Below, in pieces: positions 24,439 through 32,390 of a stretch of 42,728 bases of DNA. Position numbers and translations under genes: made by a program. The notes under the pieces are model-generated. The model had not been told where the DNA came from and made no database searches. It saw only the letters and a list, made by a program, of their open reading frames with translations. The stretch lies in NCBI GenBank assembly GCA_030658975.1, contig JAUSBL010000026.1, forward strand, positions 1 to 42,728. Direction: 5' to 3'. This DNA is from Candidatus Latescibacterota bacterium (GTDB lineage Bacteria; Krumholzibacteriota; Krumholzibacteriia; LZORAL124-64-63). Positions within the stretch are counted from its first letter, which is position 1; the number at the start of each line of letters is the position of its first letter.

Positions 24439-24936
24439 TCACCGCGCCGGCAGTTCGAGCAGTTTCTTGCGGGTGTAGGGGATCAGCCCTCCCGCGTCGA
24501 TGATCGCCTGGCGCGCAGGCGGCAGCGGCTCGGCGGCGAATTCCTTGCCGCTGGTCTTGTTCAGCACCCCGCCGGAAACGAGCTCGAGCTCGTCCCCCTC
24601 CTGCGCCTCGATGGTCGGGCAGATGACCAGGTTCAGGCCGAGGTTGATGGCGTTCTGCAGGAAGATGCGCGCGATGCTCCGCGCGACGATGACGAGCTCG
24701 TGGCCCCGGATGGTGCTCACCGCCTGTTCGCGGCTCGAGCCGCAGCCGAAGTTCTCGTCGGCGACGATAACGCTGCCGGCCGGGATCGCCTTGGCCTTGA
24801 GCTGCGCGTTGAACTCCGTGCGGTCGTTGAAACAGAACTGCGGCGTTTCGGTCGGGAGGACCGTGGCCATGAACCGTCCGGGATAGATGTCGTCGGTGCT
24901 GATGTCCTTCCCGAGCTTCAGTACGACCTTGCCCAT
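24439..24936 (-). CDS. Small subunit of an aconitase-family hydro-lyase (LeuD-like)
   Basis: 165 residues. The start MGKVVLKLGKDISTDDIYPGR is the typical opening of archaeal-type LeuD/homoaconitase small subunits (swivel domain). DENFGCGSSREQA (about 62-74) is the conserved substrate-phosphate/carboxylate loop, and IFLQNAINLGLNLVICP follows as expected. It completes the active site of the LeuC-like partner, whose stop lies 1 base before this ATG. The pair isomerises a 2-hydroxy acid to a 3-hydroxy acid (or hydrates the matching enoate). Short loops at the specificity position do not settle the choice between isopropylmalate, citramalate/methylmalate, homocitrate and dimethylmaleate. No leuA is nearby, so leucine synthesis is not assumed. 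Confidence 0.88.
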   Translation of the reverse strand: MGKVVLKLGKDISTDDIYPGRFMATVLPTETPQFCFNDRTEFNAQLKAKAIPAGSVIVADENFGCGSSREQAVSTIRGHELVIVARSIARIFLQNAINLGLNLVICPTIEAQEGDELELVSGGVLNKTSGKEFAAEPLPPARQAIIDAGGLIPYTRKKLLELPAR

Positions 24937-24937
24937 G

Positions 24938-26230
24938 TCAGCGACCTCCTGAGCGCGGATCGGTGATGACGCCGGTGATGGCGCTGGCCGCGGCGACGGC
25001 CGAACTGCACAGGTAGACCTCGGATTTCGGGTTGCCCATGCGGCCCTTGAAGTTGCGGTTGGTGGTGGCGAGCGCCACTTCCTCGTCCCCGAGCGCCCCC
25101 TGGTGGATGCCCAGGCACGGTCCGCAGCCCGAGTTCATCACCACGGCGCCGGCCCTCATGAACTCCTGCAGGTAGCCGGCCTCGAGCGCCTGGGAGTAGA
25201 TCCGCCCGGAGGCGGGGAAGACCAGCATGCGCGTGCCCGGAGCGACCTGCTTGCCCTTGAGGATCCCGGCGGCGATCTCGAGATCGTCCAGGCGGCCGTT
25301 CGTGCAGCTGCCGATCACGATCTGCTGGACGGCCTTGCCGGCGACCTCGCCGATCGGCTTCACGTTGTCGACCGTGTGCGGGCAGGCGATCTGCGGTTCG
25401 AGCCGGGACACGTCGACCTCGATGACCTTCTCGTAGACGGCGTCGGCGTCCGGCTGGACCGGCGCGAGGGACCCGGTGACGCCGGCCTCCTGGCGCAGGT
25501 AGCGCTCGGTCTCTGCGTCGGCGGGCACGATGCCGCTCGTGGCGCCGGCCTCGACGCTCATGTTGCAGATGGTGAGGCGTCCGCTCGTCGACATCGCCTC
25601 GATCGTGTCGCCGTGGAACTCGAGCACGCGGAAATTGGCGCCCTGGGCCGTGAGCCGGCCGATCAGGTGCAGGATCAGGTCCTTCGGCCCGACGTGCTCC
25701 TGGAACCTGCCGTTGACGACGACCTTGATGGTCGGCGGCACCTCGATGTTGAGCGCGACGCCGAGCGTCCAGACCGAGGCCATCTCGGTGGCGCCGATGC
25801 CGAAGGCGAAGCAACCCAGAGCCCCGTGGCTGGTCGTGTGGCTGTCGGTGCCGACGACGACGAAACCGGGCCGCACGTAGCCGCGCTCCGGCAGGATCTG
25901 GTGGCAGATGCCGCCGAGGTCGCCGCGGATGTCGTGGAACTTGGCGATGCCGTGGCGCGCCACGAAGCCGCGGATGAGCTTCTGGTTGGTGGCGGTCTTG
26001 GGCCCCTCGGCCGGCACCCGATGGTCGAAGATGATGGCGATGCGGTCGGGGTCCCAGGGCTTGGGCTCGCGATCCGTGCCCTGATGGATCTCGTTGAACT
26101 GGTTGATGACCAGGGCCGCGTTCTCGTGCGACATGGCGAGATCGACGCGCGGCTCCACGATATCCAGGGCCCTGACGGCTTTCGCGCCCGCCGCCCTGGC
26201 CAGGATCTTCTCGACGACTGTCATTCCCAT
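24938..26230 (-). CDS. Large subunit of an aconitase-family hydro-lyase (LeuC-like)
   Basis: 430 residues from ATG 26230 after GGAG. The 4Fe-4S ligands are visible as IGSCTNGR (about 299) and SGCGPCLG (two Cys, about 360-363). Substrate motifs FDHRVPAEGPKTATNQK, VVGTDSHTTSHGALGCFAFGIG and MSVEAGATSGIVPAD are all present. It works with the LeuD-like subunit encoded immediately downstream. The type is the about 420-residue, two-subunit form also used by homoaconitase and dimethylmaleate hydratase. With the dehydrogenase, CoA-transferase and lyase of the same operon it would move the hydroxyl group between tertiary and secondary carbons. Confidence 0.9.
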   Translation of the reverse strand: MGMTVVEKILARAAGAKAVRALDIVEPRVDLAMSHENAALVINQFNEIHQGTDREPKPWDPDRIAIIFDHRVPAEGPKTATNQKLIRGFVARHGIAKFHDIRGDLGGICHQILPERGYVRPGFVVVGTDSHTTSHGALGCFAFGIGATEMASVWTLGVALNIEVPPTIKVVVNGRFQEHVGPKDLILHLIGRLTAQGANFRVLEFHGDTIEAMSTSGRLTICNMSVEAGATSGIVPADAETERYLRQEAGVTGSLAPVQPDADAVYEKVIEVDVSRLEPQIACPHTVDNVKPIGEVAGKAVQQIVIGSCTNGRLDDLEIAAGILKGKQVAPGTRMLVFPASGRIYSQALEAGYLQEFMRAGAVVMNSGCGPCLGIHQGALGDEEVALATTNRNFKGRMGNPKSEVYLCSSAVAAASAITGVITDPRSGGR

Positions 26231-26256
26231 CGTGACTCCTCGTGACGTCCGGGGTT

Positions 26257-27462
26257 TCAGATGACTGCCTTCTGCTTGAGTTCGGCGAGCTGTTCCGCGG
26301 TGAAGCCCAAGCGGCCGAGGATCTCGGCGTTGTGCTGCCCGAGCGTCGGCGGCGGCGTGGTGACCGGGCCCGACTCGCCGTCGAACAGGGCGGTGAGGCC
26401 GAAGACCTCGATGTCGCCCAGGCCGGGCACGTTCACCTTCTGCAGGACCCCGCGGTGCGCGATCTGGGGCTGGCGCAGGGCCTGCCTCAGGCTCAGGATG
26501 TCGCCGCTCGGCACGTCGCGCGCGTTCAGGGCCTCGACCCAGTGCAGCGTCGTCCCCTCGACGAGGCGCGCCTCGAGGAGCGGCGTCAGGGCCCGGCGGT
26601 TCTTCTTGCGGGTGTCGCGCTCCTGGAAGCGCGGATCGGCTTTCAGTTCCGCGAGTTCGAGGACGTCGCAGACCGCCTCCCACTGCTCCTGCTTGTTGGC
26701 GGCGATGTTGATGTGACCGTCGAGCGTCCGGAAGGTGCCGCTGGGCGCGGCCGTGAAGTTGTCGTTGCCCATGACCTGCGGCTCCTGGCCGCCGATCAGG
26801 AGATTCGCGGCCACCCAGCCCATGAGCGGCATGATCGAGTCGAGGAGCGCGACGTCGATGAACCGGCCCTCGCCGGTCCGCTGGCGGTGGAAGAGGGCGG
26901 CCATCACCGCGAACGCCGCGTTCAAACCGCCCACGGTGTCGCAGACGGGGAAGCCGGCGCGCAGCGGCGTCAGCCGCTCGTCGCCGTTGATCGCCATCTC
27001 GCCGGAGAGTCCCTGGATGATCTGGTCGTAGGCCGGCTTGTCGGCGTCCGGGCCGGTCTGGCCGAAGCCGGAGATCGCGCAGTAGACGAGAGCCGGGTTG
27101 ATCCCGCGCAGGACGTCGTAGCCGAGCCCGAGACGGTCCATGACGCCGGGACGGAAGTTCTCGATCACCACGTCGACGTCCTCGACGAGCCGTTTGAAGA
27201 TCTCCTTGCCTTCCGGCGACTTGGTGTTGAGGGTGACCGACTTCTTGTTGCAGTTCTGCGCCAGGAAGCTCGTACCCATCAGCTGCTTGTTGTACTCGGG
27301 GACGATCCCGAGCTTGCGGGCCAGGTCGCCGTCCCTGGGGTTCTCGATCTTGACGACCTCGGCGCCCAGGAGCGCCAGGTGGAGCGAGGCGAACGGGCCG
27401 GAGAGCACGTTCGTGAGGTCGAGCACCTTGAGGCCGTCGAGCATGCGTTTCTGTTCGGTCAT
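26257..27462 (-). CDS. Class III (CaiB/BaiF) CoA-transferase
   Basis: 401 residues, the usual length. The N-terminal LDGLKVLDLTNVLSGPFASLHLALLGAEVVKIE is typical. The catalytic Asp lies in KPAYDQIIQGLSG (about 167-169), and the glycine-rich loop is MGNDNFTAAPSGTFRT. Members transfer CoA between dicarboxylic acids, such as succinyl-CoA with itaconate, mesaconate, citramalate, malate or benzylsuccinate. It lies between the LeuC-like and lyase genes in the same direction, so it probably activates the hydroxy acid that the lyase then cleaves. The specific acid is inferred from context only. Confidence 0.9.
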   Translation of the reverse strand: MTEQKRMLDGLKVLDLTNVLSGPFASLHLALLGAEVVKIENPRDGDLARKLGIVPEYNKQLMGTSFLAQNCNKKSVTLNTKSPEGKEIFKRLVEDVDVVIENFRPGVMDRLGLGYDVLRGINPALVYCAISGFGQTGPDADKPAYDQIIQGLSGEMAINGDERLTPLRAGFPVCDTVGGLNAAFAVMAALFHRQRTGEGRFIDVALLDSIMPLMGWVAANLLIGGQEPQVMGNDNFTAAPSGTFRTLDGHINIAANKQEQWEAVCDVLELAELKADPRFQERDTRKKNRRALTPLLEARLVEGTTLHWVEALNARDVPSGDILSLRQALRQPQIAHRGVLQKVNVPGLGDIEVFGLTALFDGESGPVTTPPPTLGQHNAEILGRLGFTAEQLAELKQKAVI

Positions 27463-27474
27463 CGGAACACCTGC

Positions 27475-28374
27475 CTAGTAGGGTAGCGGGCCGGTCCTGT
27501 GGACCCGGCCCGGCATCTCACGTCCGAAATGCGCCGCGACCTCGCGGGCCACGGCGACGATCCCTTCGAGACCGATCTCCGCGCGCAGGCCGCCGCGCCG
27601 CAGGGCGTGGACCAGATCCTCGGTGGCCACGTTGCCGGCCGCGACCTTGGTGAACGGGCAGCCGCCCAGACCGGCGAACGAGGTCTCGAAGCTGGTGACC
27701 CCCGACTCCATCGCGGCGTAGATGTTGGCCATGCCGAGGCCGTAGGTGTCGTGGAAGTGGCACGTGCAGCGGATCTCCGGCGCGAGCTGCAGGATCTTGC
27801 CGAACAACCGGCGCACCTGCCCCGGGTGCGCGTGACCGGCGGTGTCGGCGAGGCTGATGCTCGTGAGCCCGGCCTCGAGGTAGGCGCGCACGATGTCGAG
27901 GACCCGCTCCTCCGGGATCGGGCCCTCGAAGCCGCAGCCGAAGGCGCTCTGCACCGAGACCTGGACTTTCTTGCCGGCCGCGACCGCCTCCCGGGCCGCG
28001 GCGATGATGCGGCGCTGCGCCTCCCCGGAGCCCATGCCGGTGTTCTTCTGGCTGTGGGTCTCGGAGGCCGAGACGCCGAGGCAGAACAGGTCGACGCCGC
28101 ACGCGAATCCGCGCTCGAGGCCCTTCTCGTTGAGCACGAGGCCCGAGAGGATCGTCCCGCCCCTGGACTGCGCGTCGAGAGCGCGGAAGAGCTCGTCCGT
28201 GTCGGCCATCTGCGGCACCTTCTCCGGATGCACGAACGAGCCCACCTGGACGATGTCCAGGCCCGCGGCGACGAGCGACCGGATCCACGCGAGCTTCCGG
28301 TCGGTCGGGACCACCTGCTTCTCGACCTGCAGGCCGTCCCGGGGGCCGACCTCGTGGATGATGATCTCGGCCAT
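27475..28374 (-). CDS. HMG-CoA-lyase-like acyl-CoA lyase (DRE-TIM family)
   Basis: 299 residues, matching the family. The start is EIIIHEVGPRDGLQ, with the catalytic Arg-Asp metal site (about 11-14). SVSASETHSQKNTGM matches the substrate loop, CHFHDTYGLGMAN gives the metal His pair (about 225-227), and SFAGLGGCPF carries the C-terminal catalytic Cys (about 258). Relatives cleave 3-hydroxy-3-methylglutaryl-CoA, 3-hydroxy-3-isohexenylglutaryl-CoA or citramalyl-CoA into acetyl-CoA plus an oxo-acid. Next to a CoA-transferase and an aconitase-type pair, citramalyl-CoA (giving pyruvate) or a citryl-type CoA ester (giving oxaloacetate) would make sense. Confidence 0.9.
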   Translation of the reverse strand: MAEIIIHEVGPRDGLQVEKQVVPTDRKLAWIRSLVAAGLDIVQVGSFVHPEKVPQMADTDELFRALDAQSRGGTILSGLVLNEKGLERGFACGVDLFCLGVSASETHSQKNTGMGSGEAQRRIIAAAREAVAAGKKVQVSVQSAFGCGFEGPIPEERVLDIVRAYLEAGLTSISLADTAGHAHPGQVRRLFGKILQLAPEIRCTCHFHDTYGLGMANIYAAMESGVTSFETSFAGLGGCPFTKVAAGNVATEDLVHALRRGGLRAEIGLEGIVAVAREVAAHFGREMPGRVHRTGPLPY

Positions 28375-28378
28375 CGCG

Positions 28379-29497
28379 CTACACCTTCCTGGCGATCGCC
28401 TCGCCCATCTCCAGGGTCGTGGCGCTGCCGCCCATGTCGTAGGTGCGCACGTCGCCTTCGGCGATGATCCGGGTGACCGCCTTCTCGAGCCGGGCGCCCT
28501 TGTCGGTCTCGCCCAGCCAATCCAGCATCATCTTGCCGGCGAGAATGGTGGCGATGGGGTTCACCTTGTTCTGGCCGGCGTACTTGGGCGCGCTGCCGTG
28601 GCTCGGCTCGAACACGGCGAGCTTCTCGCCGATGTTGCCGGAGCAGCCGAAGCCGAGGCCGCCCACCATCTGCGCGGCGAGGTCGCTGACGATGTCGCCG
28701 AACATGTTGGTGGCGACGAGCACGCCGTAGCTCTTGGGATTCTTGAGCAGCCACATGCAGATGGCGTCGATGTTCGCGTCGTCCATCTGGATCCCCGGGT
28801 AGTCCTTGGCGACGCGCTTCCCGGTCTCCAGGAACATGCCCTCGGTCGCCCGCACCACGTTGGCCTTGTGGATCACGGTGACCTTGGGGTAGTTGAACTT
28901 CTTGGCGTACTCGAACGCGGCGCGGATGATCCGTTCGCAGCCCTTCTTCGTGTTGATCTTGCAGGTGATGGCGTAGTCGCTGCCCGGCAGCTTGGCGAAA
29001 TGGCCGAACGGCTTGCTGAGCCGGCCCAGGACGTCGACGAGCTCGTCCGGGACCGGGCTGAACTCGACGCCGGCATAGAGATCTTCCGTGTTCTCCCGGA
29101 AGACCACCAGATCGATGCCCTCCGCGTAGTTGAGGGGGTTGCCCGGGTAGGCCTTGCAGGGCCGCAGGCAGGTGTAGAGGTCGAACAGCTGCCGCATGCG
29201 GACGATGGGGCTGCGGTAGACCAGGCCCTTGCCCTGCAGTTCAGGAACGAGTTCGCGCTCCGCGTCCTTCACGGGCTTGGAGGTGATGGCGCCGAACAGG
29301 GCCGCGTCGCAGTTGCCCAGGAGATCGACGGTGCGCTGGGGAAAGGCGTCGCCCTCCTTGCACCAGAACTCCCACCCGATGTCGCCGTGCACATAGGCGG
29401 CGTCGAACTTGAGGGCGTCGAGGCAGATCCTGGTCGCATCCATGACCTCGATGCCGACGCCGTCACCGGGCAACCATGCGATCTTGTACTTGCTCAT
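28379..29497 (-). CDS. Isocitrate/isopropylmalate-family decarboxylating dehydrogenase
   Basis: 372 residues. LPGDGVGIEVM is the start motif. The substrate Arg region RSPIVRMRQLFDLYTCLRPCK (split here for reading), the ENTEDLYAGVEF loop typical of NAD-isocitrate and homoisocitrate enzymes, Lys-Asn/Asp sites TVIHKANVVRATEGMFLE, and VATNMFGDIVSDLAAQMVGGLGFGCSGNIG are all present. FEPSHGSAPKYAGQNKVNP binds the cofactor; His-Gly followed by Ala-Pro and no Lys/Tyr phosphate pair suggests NAD+. It oxidises and decarboxylates a 2-hydroxy acid with a 3-carboxyl. It is the first gene of the cluster and starts at ATG 29497, after GGAGG and a hairpin. Confidence 0.88.
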   Translation of the reverse strand: MSKYKIAWLPGDGVGIEVMDATRICLDALKFDAAYVHGDIGWEFWCKEGDAFPQRTVDLLGNCDAALFGAITSKPVKDAERELVPELQGKGLVYRSPIVRMRQLFDLYTCLRPCKAYPGNPLNYAEGIDLVVFRENTEDLYAGVEFSPVPDELVDVLGRLSKPFGHFAKLPGSDYAITCKINTKKGCERIIRAAFEYAKKFNYPKVTVIHKANVVRATEGMFLETGKRVAKDYPGIQMDDANIDAICMWLLKNPKSYGVLVATNMFGDIVSDLAAQMVGGLGFGCSGNIGEKLAVFEPSHGSAPKYAGQNKVNPIATILAGKMMLDWLGETDKGARLEKAVTRIIAEGDVRTYDMGGSATTLEMGEAIARKV

Positions 29498-29516
29498 GGA
29501 ACCTCCTTGGGACCCG

Positions 29517-29544
29517 GGATTGGCTGACTGTTTTCAGCCAATCC
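29517..29544. promoter_or_regulatory. Inverted repeat in the leader of the dehydrogenase gene
   Basis: GGATTGGCTGA (29517-29527) and TCAGCCAATCC (29534-29544) form a perfect 11-base-pair stem with a six-base loop, 20 bases ahead of the dehydrogenase ATG and just beyond its ribosome site. It may be an operator for the divergent LysR protein or an RNA hairpin. Confidence 0.5.
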
Positions 29545-29613
29545 ATGCGTTATCGGAATGATCGACGGGACTTCCGCAAACGACACTGCCTGTCTAAGAT
29601 GTACCTTTCTCGT

Positions 29614-29622
29614 TGCTATAAT
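29614..29622 (+). promoter_or_regulatory. Extended -10 promoter for the LysR gene
   Basis: TGC followed by a perfect TATAAT (29617-29622), 68 bases upstream of the LysR ATG. The -35 region is poor, as often with extended -10 promoters. Confidence 0.5.
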
Positions 29623-29689
29623 GCGAATTATGTCCTATGATTCCCCAAGCCGCAAACGATGTTTTATCAGAAACCAATGCGATTATATC

Positions 29690-30598
29690 ATGACCGTGAA
29701 GCGAATCCTGCCCTCACTCACCGCGCTCCAGTACTTCGAGGCTTCCGTGCGCCATATGAGCTTCACCCGGGCGGCGCGCGAACTGAACGTCACGCAGAGC
29801 GCGGTGAGCCGCCAGATCCGGCAACTCGAGGAGTATGTGGGGAGGCCGCTGTTCCGGCGTCTCAAGCAGCGGCTGGTCCTGACCGAACCCGGTGAAACCT
29901 ACGCCGCCGCCGTGCGCGATCTGCTCGACCGCGCCGAGGCGGCGACTCTCCAGCTGATGGCCTACGGCAGCGGCGGCGGCGTGCTGACCATCGCCTTGCT
30001 GCCTACCTTCGGATCGCGGTGGCTCGTCCCCCGGCTCGGCGACTTCACCTCGCGGTACCCCGACATCCAGCTCAACCTGGTGACGCAGGTGAGGCCGTTC
30101 GACTTCGCGGGCAGCGAGATCGACGTGGCCATCCACTTCGGCCGCGAGATCTGGCCGGGTGCGATCTGCCGCCAGTTGATGGGCGAGATCGTCGTGCCGG
30201 TGGCGGCGCCGTCGCTGCTCGGAGGCGCCAGCCTGGCGCACCCCCAGGACGTGGGCCGTTACACGCTCCTGCAGCACATGACCCGGCCGCAGGCCTGGCA
30301 GGAGTGGCTCCGCGCCTGCGGAGTGGAGGACATCGACGGCCGCATGGGGCCGCGATTCGAACAGTTCCACATGGTCATCCAGGCCGCCATCGCCGGGCTC
30401 GGGCTCGCGGTCCTGCCGCGTTTCCTGATCCAGGACGAGATCGCGGGCGGTCGGCTCGTCGTCGCGATCGACCGGCCGGTGAGGAGCGAGCACGCCTACT
30501 ACCTCGTCCATCCCGAACGCAAGGCGGACCTCCACCGCGTCACGGTGTTCCGCGACTGGCTGCTGGAGCTGTGCGCGACGCAGGTTGACGACCTCTAG
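29690..30598 (+). CDS. LysR-type transcriptional regulator, GcvA-like
   Basis: 302 residues from ATG 29690; a further upstream start would read through the promoter. N-terminal winged helix-turn-helix at about 5-64: LTALQYFEASVRHMSFTRAARELNVTQSAVSRQIRQLE is split here only for reading. The effector domain (about 92-295) has the GcvA-type features TIALLPTFGSRWLVPRL, EIDVAIHFGR, QAAIAGLGLAVLPRFLI and the acid-binding pocket. It is divergent from the dehydrogenase-lyase-CoA-transferase-LeuCD operon, with an inverted repeat in between, so it very probably controls that operon in response to one of its acids. Confidence 0.92.
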   Translation: MTVKRILPSLTALQYFEASVRHMSFTRAARELNVTQSAVSRQIRQLEEYVGRPLFRRLKQRLVLTEPGETYAAAVRDLLDRAEAATLQLMAYGSGGGVLTIALLPTFGSRWLVPRLGDFTSRYPDIQLNLVTQVRPFDFAGSEIDVAIHFGREIWPGAICRQLMGEIVVPVAAPSLLGGASLAHPQDVGRYTLLQHMTRPQAWQEWLRACGVEDIDGRMGPRFEQFHMVIQAAIAGLGLAVLPRFLIQDEIAGGRLVVAIDRPVRSEHAYYLVHPERKADLHRVTVFRDWLLELCATQVDDL

Positions 30599-30618
30599 GA
30601 CATATCCGAAGCGGCACC

Positions 30619-30667
30619 GGGGCGCCGCGGTCGGGTGGCTGCTGACCTCCGGGTGGGGTCGCCGCGA
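30619..30667 (+). repeat. 49-base direct repeat, copy 2 (orphan remnant)
   Basis: It matches 24377-24425 at 46 of 49 positions. Reading in the same frame gives GAAVGWLLTSGWGRRD, but it has no start or upstream part of the gene. Differences are one silent (GCG/GCC) and two replacing (ATC/GTC, AGG/TGG). It lies between the LysR stop and the stop of the FG-GAP gene. Confidence 0.85.
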
Positions 30668-30671
30668 TGGA

Positions 30672-32192
30672 CTACTTCGTCAGGACCATCTTGCAGGCGG
30701 ACCGTTCCGTTCCCGTCCTCACTTCGCAGCAGTACACGCCGCTCGGCAGGGCGCGACCGGCGTCGTCACGACCGTCCCACCGCAACCTCATCACGCCGGC
30801 GGGACGGGGCGCGCCGCTCAGCAGCACGCGCCGCAGTTTGCCGCCGGCATCGTAGACCCGCGCCGAAACCAGGCAGTCGGACGTCAGCGCGATTTCAATC
30901 TCGGTGGCGGGATTGAACGGGTTGGGGTTCGCTTTCACTTCGAAGGGCGCCGGGGGAGCCGACGCCGATCCGCTCCCCGTGGGATCGGCGATGGGATCAT
31001 AGACGTAGACCGCGCCGGCGTTGAGGGCGAGGTCGCTGTCCTTGTCGGCGCCGACCACGACACATCCGCCGTCGATGCCGACCGCGACGCCGAAATCGTC
31101 GTTCTGATTGCCGCCCGTGGCGGCCAGCCTCAGCAGTTCGGCACCCGTCGCGACGTTGAAGACGTAGGACAACCCCGCCCGCGGCGTGCTGTAGCCCTGC
31201 TGGGAGGCGCCGATCACCGCCAGTTCGCCTGAGAGCGCGACAGAACTGCCGAACCAGTCTTCGTAGTCGGCGTCCGCAGCGGTCAGCTTGCGCAGCTCGA
31301 CGCCGGTGGCGACATCGAAGACGTAGGCCGCGCCGGCGTCGTCTTCCCCGCCGCCCCAGTAGGCGCCGACCAGCAGGGTGCGGCCGCAGAGCGCCACCGC
31401 ATTGCCGAAACGGTCGTAGGCGCCCTGGTCGCTGGCGGTCAACCGCCAGATCTCGACGCCGGTCCGCGGATCGAAGACGTAGACCGCGCCGCAGTCCGTC
31501 CTGCCGACGGCGTCCCACATGGGAGCGCCGATCACCGCGAACGAGTCCGATACCGCCACCGCGTACCCGAACTGGTCCTGCCGGCCGTAGTCCGCAGCGA
31601 TCAGCTTGAACAGTTCCACGCCGGTATCCGGATCGAACAGGTACGCCGCGCCACTGTCGTAGATCGTGACGCTGGAATCGCAGTAGCGGGCGCCCACCAG
31701 GACGAACGAGTCCGAGACGGCCACGGCGCAGCCGAACTGATCGTTCGCGGCGGCGTCGGCTGCCGTGAGCTTCCGGTGCTGGATCCCGTCGTCGGCCCCG
31801 AAGAGATAGGCCGCGCCCGTATCGGTGGCGGAGTGGTCGTCCCGCAGCGCACCAATCACGGCACGCTGCCCGCAGAGCCCCACCGCACAGCCGAAGTAGT
31901 CGCCGCCGGCGGCGTCCGCGGCCCTCAGCTTGCGGACTTCGACGTACCCCCCCAGATCCAGGACGTAGGCACAGCCGGAATCGCCGCCATCGTCGTCGTT
32001 GGCCTGCGCTCCGATCAGGGCAAAGCCGTCCGACACGGCGAGGCTGCAGCCGAAGCGGTCGCCGAACGCTGCGTCGGTGGCCTGGATCTTGGTTTCGGCC
32101 GGTGTCGCCGCCGCCGTGACGGCGCAGGCCAGGCACGCGAGCAAGGTCGTCATCAGGATTCCGATGGGTGACTTCGCATGATGGTTCGACAT
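30672..32192 (-). CDS. Secreted seven-bladed FG-GAP-repeat protein with FlgD-like tail
   Basis: 506 residues from ATG 32192 after a G-run; upstream in-frame starts are not supported. Signal peptide at about 1-29 (MTTLLACLACAVTAAATPA). Seven repeats of about 50 residues follow. Each opens with D-x-FG-x-[AS]-V-[AG], then a short strand ending [IV]GA, a Gly-rich turn, AYVFD-x-x-TG-x-E-[LI]-x-[KR]-L and AAD. Repeat openings are GDRFG, GDYFG, NDQFG, QDQFG, YDRFG, EDWFG and NDDFG. These would make one complete seven-bladed propeller, as in integrin alpha. A Ser/Pro linker leads to the sorting-type tail NPNPFNPATEIEIALT...YDAGGKLRRVL. Confidence 0.85.
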   Translation of the reverse strand: MSNHHAKSPIGILMTTLLACLACAVTAAATPAETKIQATDAAFGDRFGCSLAVSDGFALIGAQANDDDGGDSGCAYVLDLGGYVEVRKLRAADAAGGDYFGCAVGLCGQRAVIGALRDDHSATDTGAAYLFGADDGIQHRKLTAADAAANDQFGCAVAVSDSFVLVGARYCDSSVTIYDSGAAYLFDPDTGVELFKLIAADYGRQDQFGYAVAVSDSFAVIGAPMWDAVGRTDCGAVYVFDPRTGVEIWRLTASDQGAYDRFGNAVALCGRTLLVGAYWGGGEDDAGAAYVFDVATGVELRKLTAADADYEDWFGSSVALSGELAVIGASQQGYSTPRAGLSYVFNVATGAELLRLAATGGNQNDDFGVAVGIDGGCVVVGADKDSDLALNAGAVYVYDPIADPTGSGSASAPPAPFEVKANPNPFNPATEIEIALTSDCLVSARVYDAGGKLRRVLLSGAPRPAGVMRLRWDGRDDAGRALPSGVYCCEVRTGTERSACKMVLTK

Positions 32193-32304
32193 GGCCCCCC
32201 CCCATGAACAGTAAGGTCGCATGCTGCCGTCCCCCGGATGTCCAGAGTGATGTCCGGACGGGATGCGCGGCATCCATTCTACGCCCGCCACACCGGAAAC
32301 GGAA

Positions 32305-32336
32305 GACGGGGCCGCGTGTGAACACGCGGCCCCGTC
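32305..32336. terminator. Strong hairpin between the two propeller genes
   Basis: A perfect 14-base-pair stem (GACGGGGCCGCGTG with CACGCGGCCCCGTC) closes a TGAA tetraloop, about 55 bases after the stop of the upstream gene on the minus strand. Confidence 0.65.
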
Positions 32337-32363
32337 CCCTGGCGAATCCGGATTCCGAAAGTC

Positions 32364-32383
32364 GCCGGCGCCGAGGCGCCGGC
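32364..32383. terminator. Second hairpin directly after the BNR-repeat gene
   Basis: GCCGGCGC (32364-32371) pairs with GCGCCGGC (32376-32383) over a CGAG loop, 8 bases beyond the stop at 32391-32393. Together with the next hairpin it forms a tandem terminator-like unit. Confidence 0.55.
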
Positions 32384-32390
32384 GGCCGTC

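Noticed and set aside
24377-30667. Insertion sequence or composite transposon
   Set aside because: The repeats are direct, have no terminal inverted ends and no transposase lies between them.
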